This document shows positions 1 through 10,068 of a stretch of DNA of 55,516 nt, piece after piece. Below the pieces are notes generated by a model that saw nothing but the letters and a program-made list of their open reading frames with translations, searched no databases and was not told where the DNA came from. The stretch is from Candidatus Liptonbacteria bacterium (GTDB taxonomy: Bacteria > Patescibacteriota > Minisyncoccia > UBA6257 > 2-01-FULL-56-20): NCBI GenBank assembly GCA_016186635.1, contig JACPLI010000016.1:1-55516 (forward strand). Reading direction: 5' to 3'. A program made the translations under genes and the position numbers. Every line of letters starts with the position of its first letter. Position 1 is the stretch's first letter.

Positions 1-697
1 GCTTGGGGCCCTCGTCTTACCGCGGCTGCTGGCACGAGGTTTGCAGCCCCTTATTCACACACTGATCAATAACTTTCTAATGTGTAAAAGAAGTTTACAG
101 GCCGAAGCCCTTCTTCCTTCACGCGGCGTCGCTCGATCAGGCTTTCGCCCATTGTCGAATATTCTCGACTGCTGCCTCCCGTAGGAGTATGGGCCGTGTC
201 TCAGTCCCATCGTTGGGGGTCAGGCTCTCACCTCCCCTACCGGTCGTCGCCTTGGTAGGCCGTTACCCTGCCAACAAGCTGATCGGACCTAAGCCGATCC
301 CAAAGCGGCTTGCGCCTTTAATCGCGCTCTGCGCGGTGTAAACGTTCGAATTGTGCGATTGCTTCGCGTGATCGAATTGTTCGAACGCTCGAACAACTTG
401 AACTTCGAACGCTTTGCACTGTGCAAAGCACGACGCCATCGGGTATTACCTCACCTTTCGATGAGCTATGCCCGGCTTCGGGGTACGTACTAGGGTGTTA
501 CTAACTCGTTCGCCACTATGCGCGCACAGCGCGCTCATCAGCGAATCTCGAATCCGTTACGAATTTACGAATCATTCGTACATTCGGTTTCCATTCGTTA
601 TTCGTTGATAGCGTGCTATGCACGCACCGTTCGACTTGCATGCCTTATCCACGCCGCCAGCGTTCATCCTGGACCAGGATCAAATCCTCGAAAAAAA
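1..697 (-). rRNA. rrs: 16S ribosomal RNA, 5' part (runs off the window start)
   Basis: Reverse complement contains GTGCCAGCAGCCGCGGTAA (18-36), ACTCCTACGGGAGGCAGC (171-188) and TTTGATCCTGG..CAGGATGAACGCTGGCGGC near 650-685; 5' end approximate. Confidence 0.97.
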
Positions 698-973
698 GAT
701 TAATAAAAGCTCATAAAGAGCTTCTACAAATCTCGCACTGCAATTTTTACGAAATTGCTAAAACGTAATTGGAACAACTAAAAAACTCTTTTATTGGTTT
801 GATTCCGATATGTCCCTTGCGGCTCCGCGTCGCGAAGCAGCAAGGTACTTTTCAAAAGTCGGTCGTATATCATAGTTCGAAAAGCTCACCACGCCATAAT
901 TAGCTAAACCTACCGTGAGCACCCACTCGAACCTGTCGCACAGGAAAGTATAAGGATAAACCTATAACTGTCA

Positions 974-2041
974 ATGGCGAAAGAATTGTGTATAATTCCT
1001 GCGAATATCGCTATGAACGACTTAGATGATAAGGGTGTGCGCGAAGCCCTCGCCCGGTATTCTATAGGGCCCGTGAGGGACATATCCCCAATCCTCTCCG
1101 GCCACATCAACGCCACCTACCGCATCGCCACCGCGCAAGGAACATATATCCTCCAACTTCTGGGCGCGGTGTTTAACGAACGCACCGTCTACGACATGGA
1201 GCGCGTGACCGCCCACTTGTCAAAAAAAGGAGTGCTCGCTCCCCGCGTGCTGCATACTGCGGAGGGCGCCTCATTTCTCAAAAGCCCCGGGGGGCGCGTG
1301 TGGCGCCTCACCACATTCATCGAAGGCGATATCTATGAAAATCTGACTCAAGATTCGTACGCCGCCGAGGCAGGCAAAGTGCTCGCGACGTTCCATGTTG
1401 CCATGAGCGATTTTGACGCGAAATTTTTGAAGAGCAAACCCTTCCTCCATAACATACAGGAAATCTACGAATCGTTCTGCGCGGCGTATGAGAATCTTCT
1501 GCGCGAAGAACCGGACAAAGTGCAGCGCGAGTACTATCGGTACATCCAAGAAAAAATGGCTTCTCTCATGTTGCCCGCCGACCTCCCCACCACCATTATT
1601 CACGCCGACCCGAAAATCTCAAACGTCGTGTTTAGTGGAGGCAAAGGTATCTGCATGATAGACCTCGACACCTGCATGCGGCACACACCGCTTGTGGACC
1701 TGGGCGATGCGCTCCGCTGGTGCGCCATTTCGGAGGAAGCATTCCCCAATGCGATGTCCCTCCCACAATTCAAATACAGTATTGAGGGTTATCGCAACGT
1801 GGAACCCCTCTCGCCGGAAATGAAAGAATACCTCATGCAAGCCTTTGCAATGGTGACGCTCGGGCTCGCTTCACGGTTCGCGAAAGATGTTTACCACGAC
1901 AATTATTTCGGCTGGAATCCGAAGAAGTACCCTTCCCGCAAGGAACACAATAAAGCCCGCGCGCGAAGTCTCGTCTCCCTCACGCAAGACATTCTCCGCA
2001 AGGAAAAGGAAATGCGGGACATACTTAAGAGCTGCCACTGA
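974..2041 (+). CDS. APH-family phosphotransferase, N-acetylhexosamine 1-kinase (NahK)-like
   Basis: LSGHINATYRI...YILQLL; IIHADPKISNVVF; MIDLDT...LVDLGDALRW. Start may be 1013. Confidence 0.75.
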   Translation: MAKELCIIPANIAMNDLDDKGVREALARYSIGPVRDISPILSGHINATYRIATAQGTYILQLLGAVFNERTVYDMERVTAHLSKKGVLAPRVLHTAEGASFLKSPGGRVWRLTTFIEGDIYENLTQDSYAAEAGKVLATFHVAMSDFDAKFLKSKPFLHNIQEIYESFCAAYENLLREEPDKVQREYYRYIQEKMASLMLPADLPTTIIHADPKISNVVFSGGKGICMIDLDTCMRHTPLVDLGDALRWCAISEEAFPNAMSLPQFKYSIEGYRNVEPLSPEMKEYLMQAFAMVTLGLASRFAKDVYHDNYFGWNPKKYPSRKEHNKARARSLVSLTQDILRKEKEMRDILKSCH

Positions 2042-2060
2042 CCATTTGGCGATTCCGGCG

Positions 2061-2858
2061 CTATCGTAGAATTTTCCCCAGCTCCTTGGTTATTCTCCTG
2101 TTAGTAACCATAGCTCTAAGTGCGTCGCCGCTTGGCGGGCTAAGGTGAACAATCTCTGCGCCGGCTTCTTTGGCAATTAAAAGAGACCCCGCCTGGTCCC
2201 ATTTGCGGGTGGAACCGGACAAATCAACATAGGCATCAAACGCGCCCGCCGCCAGCAAGCACTGGCCGAACGCGCCGACACGATAGGTTTCCACTTGTGC
2301 GCACGTGGCCACGAGCCGTTCCACAATTTTCATCCGTGCAACAAAATCTTTTTTAATGCTGGGCTGCCTGGCGAACTTCTGCTCCGGCAACTCGACAAAT
2401 ACAAAGGCATCGGACAACTTTCCCGTCTTAGATACGTGAATGGGCGAACCGTTGAGCATAGCGCCCCCATCGGCTTCCGCAAAGAATAACTGCTCTGTGG
2501 TCGGGTGATTGATGGCTGCCGCTATAGTTTTGCCTTGGTACTGCAACGCGATGTTAATAGTATATACAGGAATATTGCGGACAAAATGCGCGCTACCGTC
2601 GATCGGATCCACTATCCAAAGATACTCAGTATCCGGGCGGATAAGTCCTGCTTCCTCCGAATAAATACCGTGGCCAGGAAACTCCTTTTGAATGCGGTTC
2701 AAAATAAGCTTCTCCACTTCAATATCAACATTGGTGGCCAAATCATGGAAATCTTTGCGGTAAACCCTGCGAGAACGATGAGAATGACTCTGCAAAAAAG
2801 CTCCCGCATCAGCCGACAATTTGAGAATGAAACGCTTTATTGTATCGCGAGCAACCAT
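2061..2858 (-). CDS. Inositol monophosphatase family protein
   Basis: WIVDPIDGSAHFVRNIP and GSTRKWDQAGSLLIAKEAGAEI motifs. Confidence 0.9.
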   Translation of the reverse strand: MVARDTIKRFILKLSADAGAFLQSHSHRSRRVYRKDFHDLATNVDIEVEKLILNRIQKEFPGHGIYSEEAGLIRPDTEYLWIVDPIDGSAHFVRNIPVYTINIALQYQGKTIAAAINHPTTEQLFFAEADGGAMLNGSPIHVSKTGKLSDAFVFVELPEQKFARQPSIKKDFVARMKIVERLVATCAQVETYRVGAFGQCLLAAGAFDAYVDLSGSTRKWDQAGSLLIAKEAGAEIVHLSPPSGDALRAMVTNRRITKELGKILR

Positions 2859-2878
2859 ATCTCTTTCTTGCCGTTTCT

Positions 2879-3418
2879 TTATTCCTTATCTCCAATAGAA
2901 AAACGTTTCAGCATAATAACTTCATCATTGCCGAAGAGAAAATCTTTGAGCGTCGCTTCCACCTCGGTGCCGAGCACCCTGCGATACATCGCTTGAGCCG
3001 TGTTATCGGTGGCAGTATCCACTTTGATTGCATGCAACTCGCGCCCGGTCTTCTCCCGCAGGAACGCCCGCACCGCAGTCAACCCTTCTTTCATCATGAC
3101 TGTAGCAACGCCCTGGTTGCGGTGGTCGGGATGTACCCCCAACTGCTCCAGCTCTATAACGCCACTATGAAACCCGCCGATGAAAGACCACGAACAGTAG
3201 CCAATAATGCAACCTTCGCGCACCGCCACGAAGTACTGAGTTTTGGGATAAGCGGCCATACCGCTGCGGTGCCATAGCTCCGTCAACTCAGCGGTGCCAT
3301 TATCCTGCGGAAAGCACACCTGCGCCAAGGCGGCAACACCCGGGAGATCGTCAGGCGTGGCCAGTCGAATCTCACATGGGGATTTTGCAATGGAAGAAGC
3401 CATGCGTGATTTAGCCAT
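2879..3418 (-). CDS. GNAT family N-acetyltransferase
   Basis: LEQLGVHPDHRNQGVATVMMKEGL; start placed at internal Met (MAKSRMASS), since the listed ORF overlaps the upstream gene. Confidence 0.8.
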   Translation of the reverse strand: MAKSRMASSIAKSPCEIRLATPDDLPGVAALAQVCFPQDNGTAELTELWHRSGMAAYPKTQYFVAVREGCIIGYCSWSFIGGFHSGVIELEQLGVHPDHRNQGVATVMMKEGLTAVRAFLREKTGRELHAIKVDTATDNTAQAMYRRVLGTEVEATLKDFLFGNDEVIMLKRFSIGDKE

Positions 3419-3431
3419 TATAAACCATGCG

Positions 3432-6236
3432 TTAAGAAGTTGTATCTGTGCTGCTCTTATTACTTTTTTTTGGCCTCTTTCCCGCTTTCTCATAGGCCTC
3501 CATAATGCAAAAATTAGTGACCATAGACAATCCGTAATCTTCAGCGAACTCTTCGGCCTCGGGCGTGTTGACTCCTTCGGCAAGCCAAACCGTTTTTATG
3601 TCACCCCGCTCCACCACTTCCTTCATGTGCGCCACAACTTCACTCGGCTTTCTGAAAATATCCACTATGTCAATTGAGATATCCCTCGGGATATCCAAGA
3701 GAGTCTTATACGACTTCTCGCCCAAAACTTCCCGGACATTGGGGTTCACGGGGATAATCCGATAACCTTTGCTCTGGAAATACTTTGCCACCCGGTGGCT
3801 ATGGCGCGCGGGCTTGTCGGAGAGACCGACAAAAGCAATAGTCCGGGCATTCTGCAAAATCCTTTCATGTTCGATATGCTTCACTTCAATCGTGGGGCGT
3901 ATGCTCCCCGCCCACTGCCAATTCTCAATTTCCAGGGGGTCCGAACCGAACTTTTTTATATATGCCTGGTGCCGCTTCAGCGCCAAATGATACTTTTTCT
4001 CCGCCCGCTCTTTCTGCTTCTCCGTAATCACTCCTCGCTCAAGTGCGGTTTGCAGTATTTCCAAAGCCAAATGGTAACGGTCCGTGCCGTTGCGCACCTG
4101 CATGTCAAACGGCGTGGTGGTGCCGCCCTCTTCCGAGTAACCATGCACCAAAAACCGTTGCGGATTCTTCAATTTGCACAAGATTGATTCCATGGCCTCG
4201 GGGTAGCCATGAAAATTTACAATGACCGGCTTGTCCATGGTGAGATATTTTTCGGCATTCGGGATTTGCTCATGGAACTCGCCCTCGCACGCGCACGCCG
4301 CTTGCAAACGGACTATGTTCACAAAGCGGATGCGGACTGCCGGAGCGTCTTTTTTTACGAACTCCAACGCCGCCAGCGCTTCCTTAGTCATGTAATCGCC
4401 GACCCCGACCAACACCACATGCGGATTATCATCGCTCGCGAACTCCCAGGTGGAAAGCCCGTCGTTGAGCGCCGCCTTTGCCTGAGCAAGACTGCACCAG
4501 CGGGGCTCCGCCGTCTTTCCCGCCGTGATGATATTTATCTGATTTTTGGAAGAGAGCGCCTCCTCCATGACCGCGAGCATACTATTGTCGTCCACGGGGA
4601 AATATGCTTTCACAAAATCATTGTGCTTCTCGAGCATACCGGAAAGGAATCCGGGGTTTTGGTGCGAGTAGCCGTTATGCTCCTGGCGCCATACCGTGGA
4701 CGTAAGAAGATAGTTCATCGACGGGATATCCAGACGCCAGGGCATTTTGCGGACGTACTTCAAAAATTTCTGGTACATGTGCGCCATGCTGGAAAAAATT
4801 TGCGCGAATGCCTCATAGGTTGTAAGCACCGCGTGCCGGCCGGTGAGCACATAGCCCTGCGCAAGCCCGTGTATATTGTGCTCGGAAAGCATTTCCATTA
4901 CCCGCCCATCACGGGTCATATCTTTGTCCGTCGGATAATGCGGCCAGACAAAGCCGCGGGCGGTTTCCTTGAAAACCTCATCAAGGCGGTTTGAGTAGGT
5001 TTCGTCCGGCGACATCAGGCGGAAATTTTGGGCTTTTTTATTGCGCGCAAAGATTTCCTTAAGATATCCTCCGGCCATGCGCATGGAATTCGATTGCACT
5101 TTCCCCGGGGCACCAACCACCTTCTCCAAATCCTTCGCATCGGGAAGAAGCAAGAGCTTATAGTGCCCACCGAACATATGAGGATTATCTCCAAGCAGGA
5201 ACTTCCCGTCCGGAACAATGTCCAATACCTCTTTGGAAAATCCGGTTTTTGGATTGAATAACTCTCCGAACTTGTATGACCGAAGCCACTCCTCCAGGGC
5301 AAAGAGCTCCTGTTCGTCGCCTTTCACGGTCGGCATAACCACCTGATGGGAAAGGATGGTCCCTTCAATTTTCTGCCCGCGCAGTTCTTTCACCGTCGTC
5401 CAGCCTTTGGGAGTCTTAAGAATAATCATCGGGAAACAAGGCTTGAAATGTCGCGCATTCTTCCTTGCCCGCGCCTGGATTTTTTTAATTTTTTGATACG
5501 CGCGCTCAAGCGTCGCGAACATTTTTTCTCCGCTCTCGTCGTTTTCCACGAATAGCGGCTCATAGCCGTAGCCCTCAAAGAGTTTCTTGAGCTCTTCATC
5601 ACTCATTCTGCCAAAAATGGTAGGGCCAGAAATTTTGTAGCCGTTCAGATGCAAAATAGGCAGCACCGCGCCGTTCACTGCCGGGTCAATAAGCTTGTTG
5701 ATATGCCACGCCGCGGCCATTGCCCCGGTTTCCGCCTCCCCGTCGCCGATGAGCACCGCAGCCAACAAATCAGGGTTGTCTAAAACGGCCCCGTACGCGG
5801 AAGAAAGCGAATAACCCAACTCCCCGCCTTCCAAAATCAAGCCCGGCATCTCCGGACTGCAGTGGCTCGAGAAACCGCGCGGCCAAGCGAACATCTTGGA
5901 AACATAACCGATACCGTCTTCATTGCGACAAGCTTTCCTATAATACTTCCCCAGCGTGCCTTCCAAAAAGAGATTCGCTTGAAGTCCCGGCATGCCGTGC
6001 CCCGGGCCTAACACGAAGATAGCCGACTGGCGGTGTTTCTTCACAAGGTAATTCAAATGGCCGTACACAAAATTAATCCCCGGGCAGGTACCCCAGTGGC
6101 CAAAAAGTTTCGGCTTTATGTCTCCGGCGCGCAAGGGCCTCCGCAACAAAAAATTATCCTGCAGATAAATTTGCGCAACGGTCAGATAATTGGCCGCGCG
6201 GATATATTTGTTGATATTTCCCAGAATCTTTTTCAT
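3432..6236 (-). CDS. xfp: Xylulose-5-P/fructose-6-P phosphoketolase fused to C-terminal CoA-binding (Rossmann) domain
   Basis: GHWGTCPGINFVYGHLN, GPGHGMPG, GDGEAETG, WRQEHNGYSHQNPGF; C-terminal ~140 aa FVGLSDKPARHSHRVAKYFQSKGYRIIPVNP typical of CoA_binding domains. Confidence 0.95.
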   Translation of the reverse strand: MKKILGNINKYIRAANYLTVAQIYLQDNFLLRRPLRAGDIKPKLFGHWGTCPGINFVYGHLNYLVKKHRQSAIFVLGPGHGMPGLQANLFLEGTLGKYYRKACRNEDGIGYVSKMFAWPRGFSSHCSPEMPGLILEGGELGYSLSSAYGAVLDNPDLLAAVLIGDGEAETGAMAAAWHINKLIDPAVNGAVLPILHLNGYKISGPTIFGRMSDEELKKLFEGYGYEPLFVENDESGEKMFATLERAYQKIKKIQARARKNARHFKPCFPMIILKTPKGWTTVKELRGQKIEGTILSHQVVMPTVKGDEQELFALEEWLRSYKFGELFNPKTGFSKEVLDIVPDGKFLLGDNPHMFGGHYKLLLLPDAKDLEKVVGAPGKVQSNSMRMAGGYLKEIFARNKKAQNFRLMSPDETYSNRLDEVFKETARGFVWPHYPTDKDMTRDGRVMEMLSEHNIHGLAQGYVLTGRHAVLTTYEAFAQIFSSMAHMYQKFLKYVRKMPWRLDIPSMNYLLTSTVWRQEHNGYSHQNPGFLSGMLEKHNDFVKAYFPVDDNSMLAVMEEALSSKNQINIITAGKTAEPRWCSLAQAKAALNDGLSTWEFASDDNPHVVLVGVGDYMTKEALAALEFVKKDAPAVRIRFVNIVRLQAACACEGEFHEQIPNAEKYLTMDKPVIVNFHGYPEAMESILCKLKNPQRFLVHGYSEEGGTTTPFDMQVRNGTDRYHLALEILQTALERGVITEKQKERAEKKYHLALKRHQAYIKKFGSDPLEIENWQWAGSIRPTIEVKHIEHERILQNARTIAFVGLSDKPARHSHRVAKYFQSKGYRIIPVNPNVREVLGEKSYKTLLDIPRDISIDIVDIFRKPSEVVAHMKEVVERGDIKTVWLAEGVNTPEAEEFAEDYGLSMVTNFCIMEAYEKAGKRPKKSNKSSTDTTS

Positions 6237-8066
6237 TTATTTGTCGAGCACGGACAAGTCGCCCACGTCCTGCCTCAGCTCCTTTGCTTTCAAAAGCCGC
6301 CGCATGATTTTCCCGCTTCTCGTTTTCGGCAAGCTGGCGACGCACTCTATTTCCTCGGGCACCGCCATACTCGCAATTTCGCGCTTCACGTGATATTTCA
6401 CATCCGCAAGCAGATCTTCACTGGCGACATTCCCGGGCTTTAACACCAAAAACGCCTTAATTCTCTCGCCCTTGATTTCATCCGGCTTGCCGATAACCGC
6501 AGCTTCGGAAACCGCCGGGTGGGAAACCAAAGCGTTTTCTATTTCCGCGGAACCAATGCGGTGGCCGGAAACATTCATCACGTCGTCGCTGCGGCCCAAA
6601 ACCTGGATATCGCCGTCCTCGTCTTTAATAGCGAAGTCCCCGCTAAAATACACGCCTTTAATTTCGTTCCAATATTTTTCAAACCTCTCGTGATTGTTCA
6701 AACAATCCCGCAACGCCGAGGGCCAGGGTTTTCTGATAACGAGGAACCCCTTTCCGTTTACCGGCATGCGATTGCCGCTTGCATCAACCACATCGGCATC
6801 TATTCCAAAAAACGGCTTTCCGGCTTTGCCCGGCTTCTGCCGCAGTCCGGGGAGCGTCACTATCATGTGACCGGCGGTTTCCGTTTGCCACCACGTATCT
6901 TCTATCGGCAATTTGTCCGCGCCGATGTTTTTTTGGTACCACAACCACACCTCCGGGTTAATCGGTTCTCCCACCGTACCCAACACCCGCAAACTGGAGA
7001 AGTTGTGCTTTTTGCAATTCGCTTCGCCGTATTTGCGGAGCATGCGTAACGCCGTGGGCGACGTGTAAAAGACACTGATCTTTTCCTGCGCTATTATTTT
7101 GTACCAATGGTCGGGAGCGGGGTAATCCGGCGCACCTTCCACCATTACGGATGCTACGCCATTCGAGAGCGGCCCATAGAGCACGTAGCTGTGGCCGGTT
7201 ATCCAACCGAAGTCCGCAGTGCACCAGAAAATATCGTCCTCCCGAATGTCAAAAACTTTTTTCGTAGTGTAATGCGTGTACACGCTGTAACCGCCGACCG
7301 TATGCACGATGCCTTTCGGTTTGCCGGTAGAACCGGACGTGTAGAGCACAAACAAGACATCCTCGCTGTCCATTTCTTCCGGCTCACAGACACCGCTTTG
7401 CTTTTCCATCAAGCCTTTGAAATCAACTTCCTTTTCTTTGATCAACTCGAATTTCTCTCCGTCTCTCTGGAGTACTATTACATGGCGCACAAAACCCAGA
7501 TTCTCGATAGCTTCCTCCACCGTTGATTTGAGCTCCTTCTTCTCCCCCCGCCGCAACGTCCATGTGGAAGTAACGACCACTTTGGCGGCACAGTCTTCAA
7601 TCCTCTCCCGCAGCGCGTTTGCGCTGAAACCCGCAAAAACCACGCTGTGAACCGCGCCAATCCTCGCGCAGCCAAGCATCGCGACCGCCTGTTCAATCAC
7701 CAACGGCATGTAGAGAACCACCATATCTCCTTTCTTCACGCCCAAACTTTTCAAACCGTTGGCGAACTTATTGACCTGCCGCAGCAATTCCCGGTAACTG
7801 ATAGTCTTTTTTTTATACTTCTCATTTAAATATATGAGTGCGGTCGTATCGCCCTTGCCGGCGCTAATGTGGCGGTCCAGACAATTATGGGTAATGTTCA
7901 ACCTGCCGCCCACAAACCACTGGTAATTCGGGTAATCCCAGCTAAAAACTTTTTTCCATTTCTGAAACCACTGGATTTCCTCCCCGGCTATGTTCGCCCA
8001 AAACTTCTCCGGGTCCTTGATGGACTCAGCATAAACTTTTTGAAACTGTTCTAAACTCTGACTCAT
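6237..8066 (-). CDS. acsA: Acetate--CoA ligase (AMP-forming)
   Basis: YTSGSTGKPKGIVHTVGGY, WCTADFGWITGHSY, GRSDDVMNVSGHRIG, KTRSGKIMRRLLK; stop abuts the xfp start. Confidence 0.95.
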   Translation of the reverse strand: MSQSLEQFQKVYAESIKDPEKFWANIAGEEIQWFQKWKKVFSWDYPNYQWFVGGRLNITHNCLDRHISAGKGDTTALIYLNEKYKKKTISYRELLRQVNKFANGLKSLGVKKGDMVVLYMPLVIEQAVAMLGCARIGAVHSVVFAGFSANALRERIEDCAAKVVVTSTWTLRRGEKKELKSTVEEAIENLGFVRHVIVLQRDGEKFELIKEKEVDFKGLMEKQSGVCEPEEMDSEDVLFVLYTSGSTGKPKGIVHTVGGYSVYTHYTTKKVFDIREDDIFWCTADFGWITGHSYVLYGPLSNGVASVMVEGAPDYPAPDHWYKIIAQEKISVFYTSPTALRMLRKYGEANCKKHNFSSLRVLGTVGEPINPEVWLWYQKNIGADKLPIEDTWWQTETAGHMIVTLPGLRQKPGKAGKPFFGIDADVVDASGNRMPVNGKGFLVIRKPWPSALRDCLNNHERFEKYWNEIKGVYFSGDFAIKDEDGDIQVLGRSDDVMNVSGHRIGSAEIENALVSHPAVSEAAVIGKPDEIKGERIKAFLVLKPGNVASEDLLADVKYHVKREIASMAVPEEIECVASLPKTRSGKIMRRLLKAKELRQDVGDLSVLDK

Positions 8067-8078
8067 AGGTCGGCTATT

Positions 8079-9920
8079 TTATTCTACGGTTACGCTTTTC
8101 GCCAAATTTCGCGGTTTATCCACATCGTTACCCCGCTCAACCGCGAGGTAATAGGCGAGGAGTTGCATCGGGATAATGGCGAGGATGGGAGTCAGCATCT
8201 CAAGCGTTTTCGGGATATAGAGCACGGCGTCGGCTATTTTCTCAAGCTCCTTGTTCCCCTCGGTGGTGATGGCGATGACCGGGCCTTTTCTGGCCTTTAA
8301 CTCTTCAACGCTTGATTTGTTCTTTTCATACAGGGCGTCTCTGGGCACCACGACGATAGAAGGAAGATTCGGCACGATGAGCGAGATAGGCCCATGCTTT
8401 AACTCCGTAGTGCTGCATCCTTCAGCATGGGCATAGGCACACTCCTTGAGTTTCAGCGCCCCCTCCAAGGCTGCGCTTACATTATACTTTCTCCCCAGCA
8501 GAAAAAAATCTTCGCACTTCTTATATTTCTTGGCGAGTACTTTGATGCGTTCCTTGCTCTTCAATATCTTCTCAACGTGCTTTGGAAGCCTTTGCATTTC
8601 CGCGACTATCGCTTGTCCCTCTGATCTGGAAACCATTCCGCGAAGTCTTCCGAGATACAGGGCAAGCATAATCTGAAGGAGCGCCTGTGACGTGGTGGCT
8701 TTGGTAGATGCCACGGCTATCTCTGGTCCCACATGGTTGTAGATGCCTCCGTCCACTTCCCGTGCCATGGTGGAACCTACTACGTTCACGATTCCCAAAG
8801 TAAGAGCGCCTCTGCGCTTTGCCTCCCGTATGGCGTTCAGCGTATCCGCTGTTTCTCCGGATTGCGAAACCGCAAGCAAGGCGCTTTCGGCATTTACCGT
8901 TGAACTCCGGAAGGCGAATTCCGACCCGATCTCGCGCTTGGCCGGAATACCAGCAAGTTCTTCAATGGCGTATTCTCCGATAAGGCAGGTAAAGCTTGCC
9001 GTTCCCATGGCTGCAAGCGTGATATGCTGGAGTGCACGCATTCGTTTTTCGAACGGCTCGAGCCCCCCGAACTTGACCGTGCCCTCATGAGAAAGAAGAC
9101 GGCCACGCATGGTATCTCGCAACGACTGCGGCTGCCCCATGATCTCCTTTAACATGAAGTGAGGATAGCCGCCGAGTTCTGCAGCGCTGCTCGTCCACTC
9201 GATAGTCGTTTTCTTTCGTTTCTGTGTTCCTCCGCCATTCCTGAAATCGGATATTTCATACGCGCTGCCGGAGAGCGTTGCCATATCGCCGTCATTTAAA
9301 TAGATAACCCTGTTCGTGACAGGAAGGACCGCATTCGCGTCAGAGGCGACCACATACTCTTCTTTGCCGATACCGAGAATGAGCGGCGAACCGAAACGGG
9401 CGGCGACCAAAACTCCCGGATGCTTACGCGAGAGCACGACGATGCCAAATGCTCCGTGAAAATCTTTCAATGCGAGACGAACGGCCTTCGGAAAGTCCTT
9501 CTCCTTTTTGTCATACTCTTCAATAAGATGGCTGATGACCTCGGTGTCGGTTTCTGAAAGGAATTTGTGACCTTTTTTGATGAGATGGTCCTTGAGAGGT
9601 TGATGGTTTTCGATGATACCGTTATGCGCGATAAAGACGTCACCCATACAATCTCTCTGCGGGTGGGCATTCCGCTCGTTCGGCTCTCCGTGCGTTGCCC
9701 ACCTCGTGTGCCCGATGCCGACCGCGCCTTCAAGGGTCTCGGTCAGACATTTTTCTTTAAGCAAAGCGACCCTGCCTTTCGCACGGACGCACGTAACCGC
9801 GTTCTTTGAGATCACGGCCACCCCCGCGCTGTCGTAGCCGCGGTATTCCATGCAGCGCAATCCCTCAAGAAGAATGGGGAGCGCATCGCGCTTACCAATA
9901 TACCCAATAATGCCGCACAT
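8079..9920 (-). CDS. glmS: Glutamine--fructose-6-phosphate aminotransferase
   Basis: MCGIIGYIG start, GHTRWATHG, SIS domains, C-terminal DVDKPRNLAKSVTVE. Confidence 0.97.
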   Translation of the reverse strand: MCGIIGYIGKRDALPILLEGLRCMEYRGYDSAGVAVISKNAVTCVRAKGRVALLKEKCLTETLEGAVGIGHTRWATHGEPNERNAHPQRDCMGDVFIAHNGIIENHQPLKDHLIKKGHKFLSETDTEVISHLIEEYDKKEKDFPKAVRLALKDFHGAFGIVVLSRKHPGVLVAARFGSPLILGIGKEEYVVASDANAVLPVTNRVIYLNDGDMATLSGSAYEISDFRNGGGTQKRKKTTIEWTSSAAELGGYPHFMLKEIMGQPQSLRDTMRGRLLSHEGTVKFGGLEPFEKRMRALQHITLAAMGTASFTCLIGEYAIEELAGIPAKREIGSEFAFRSSTVNAESALLAVSQSGETADTLNAIREAKRRGALTLGIVNVVGSTMAREVDGGIYNHVGPEIAVASTKATTSQALLQIMLALYLGRLRGMVSRSEGQAIVAEMQRLPKHVEKILKSKERIKVLAKKYKKCEDFFLLGRKYNVSAALEGALKLKECAYAHAEGCSTTELKHGPISLIVPNLPSIVVVPRDALYEKNKSSVEELKARKGPVIAITTEGNKELEKIADAVLYIPKTLEMLTPILAIIPMQLLAYYLAVERGNDVDKPRNLAKSVTVE

Positions 9921-10068
9921 ACCCCAAGGATATGCTTGAGACAAATACTGTCAATGAAAATTTTGACAAGAAACATGACACAAAACATTATAATACTTCA
10001 TAAAAGCATTTATTGTCAGCAATAATTTGACAAAATGGGCAAATAAGCATATATTAAGTAAGAAACCA

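Noticed and set aside
518-703. 61-aa plus-strand ORF
   Set aside because: Lies antisense within the 16S rRNA 5' domain; no protein signal
3419-3583. N-terminal extension of the GNAT ORF
   Set aside because: Overlaps the xfp 3' end out of frame; GNAT homology begins after internal Met at 3418
4209-4994. 261-aa plus-strand ORF (and similar ones at 10123, 15743, 18781, 22749, 26586, 29242)
   Set aside because: Opposite strand of clearly identified genes; composition typical of shadow ORFs
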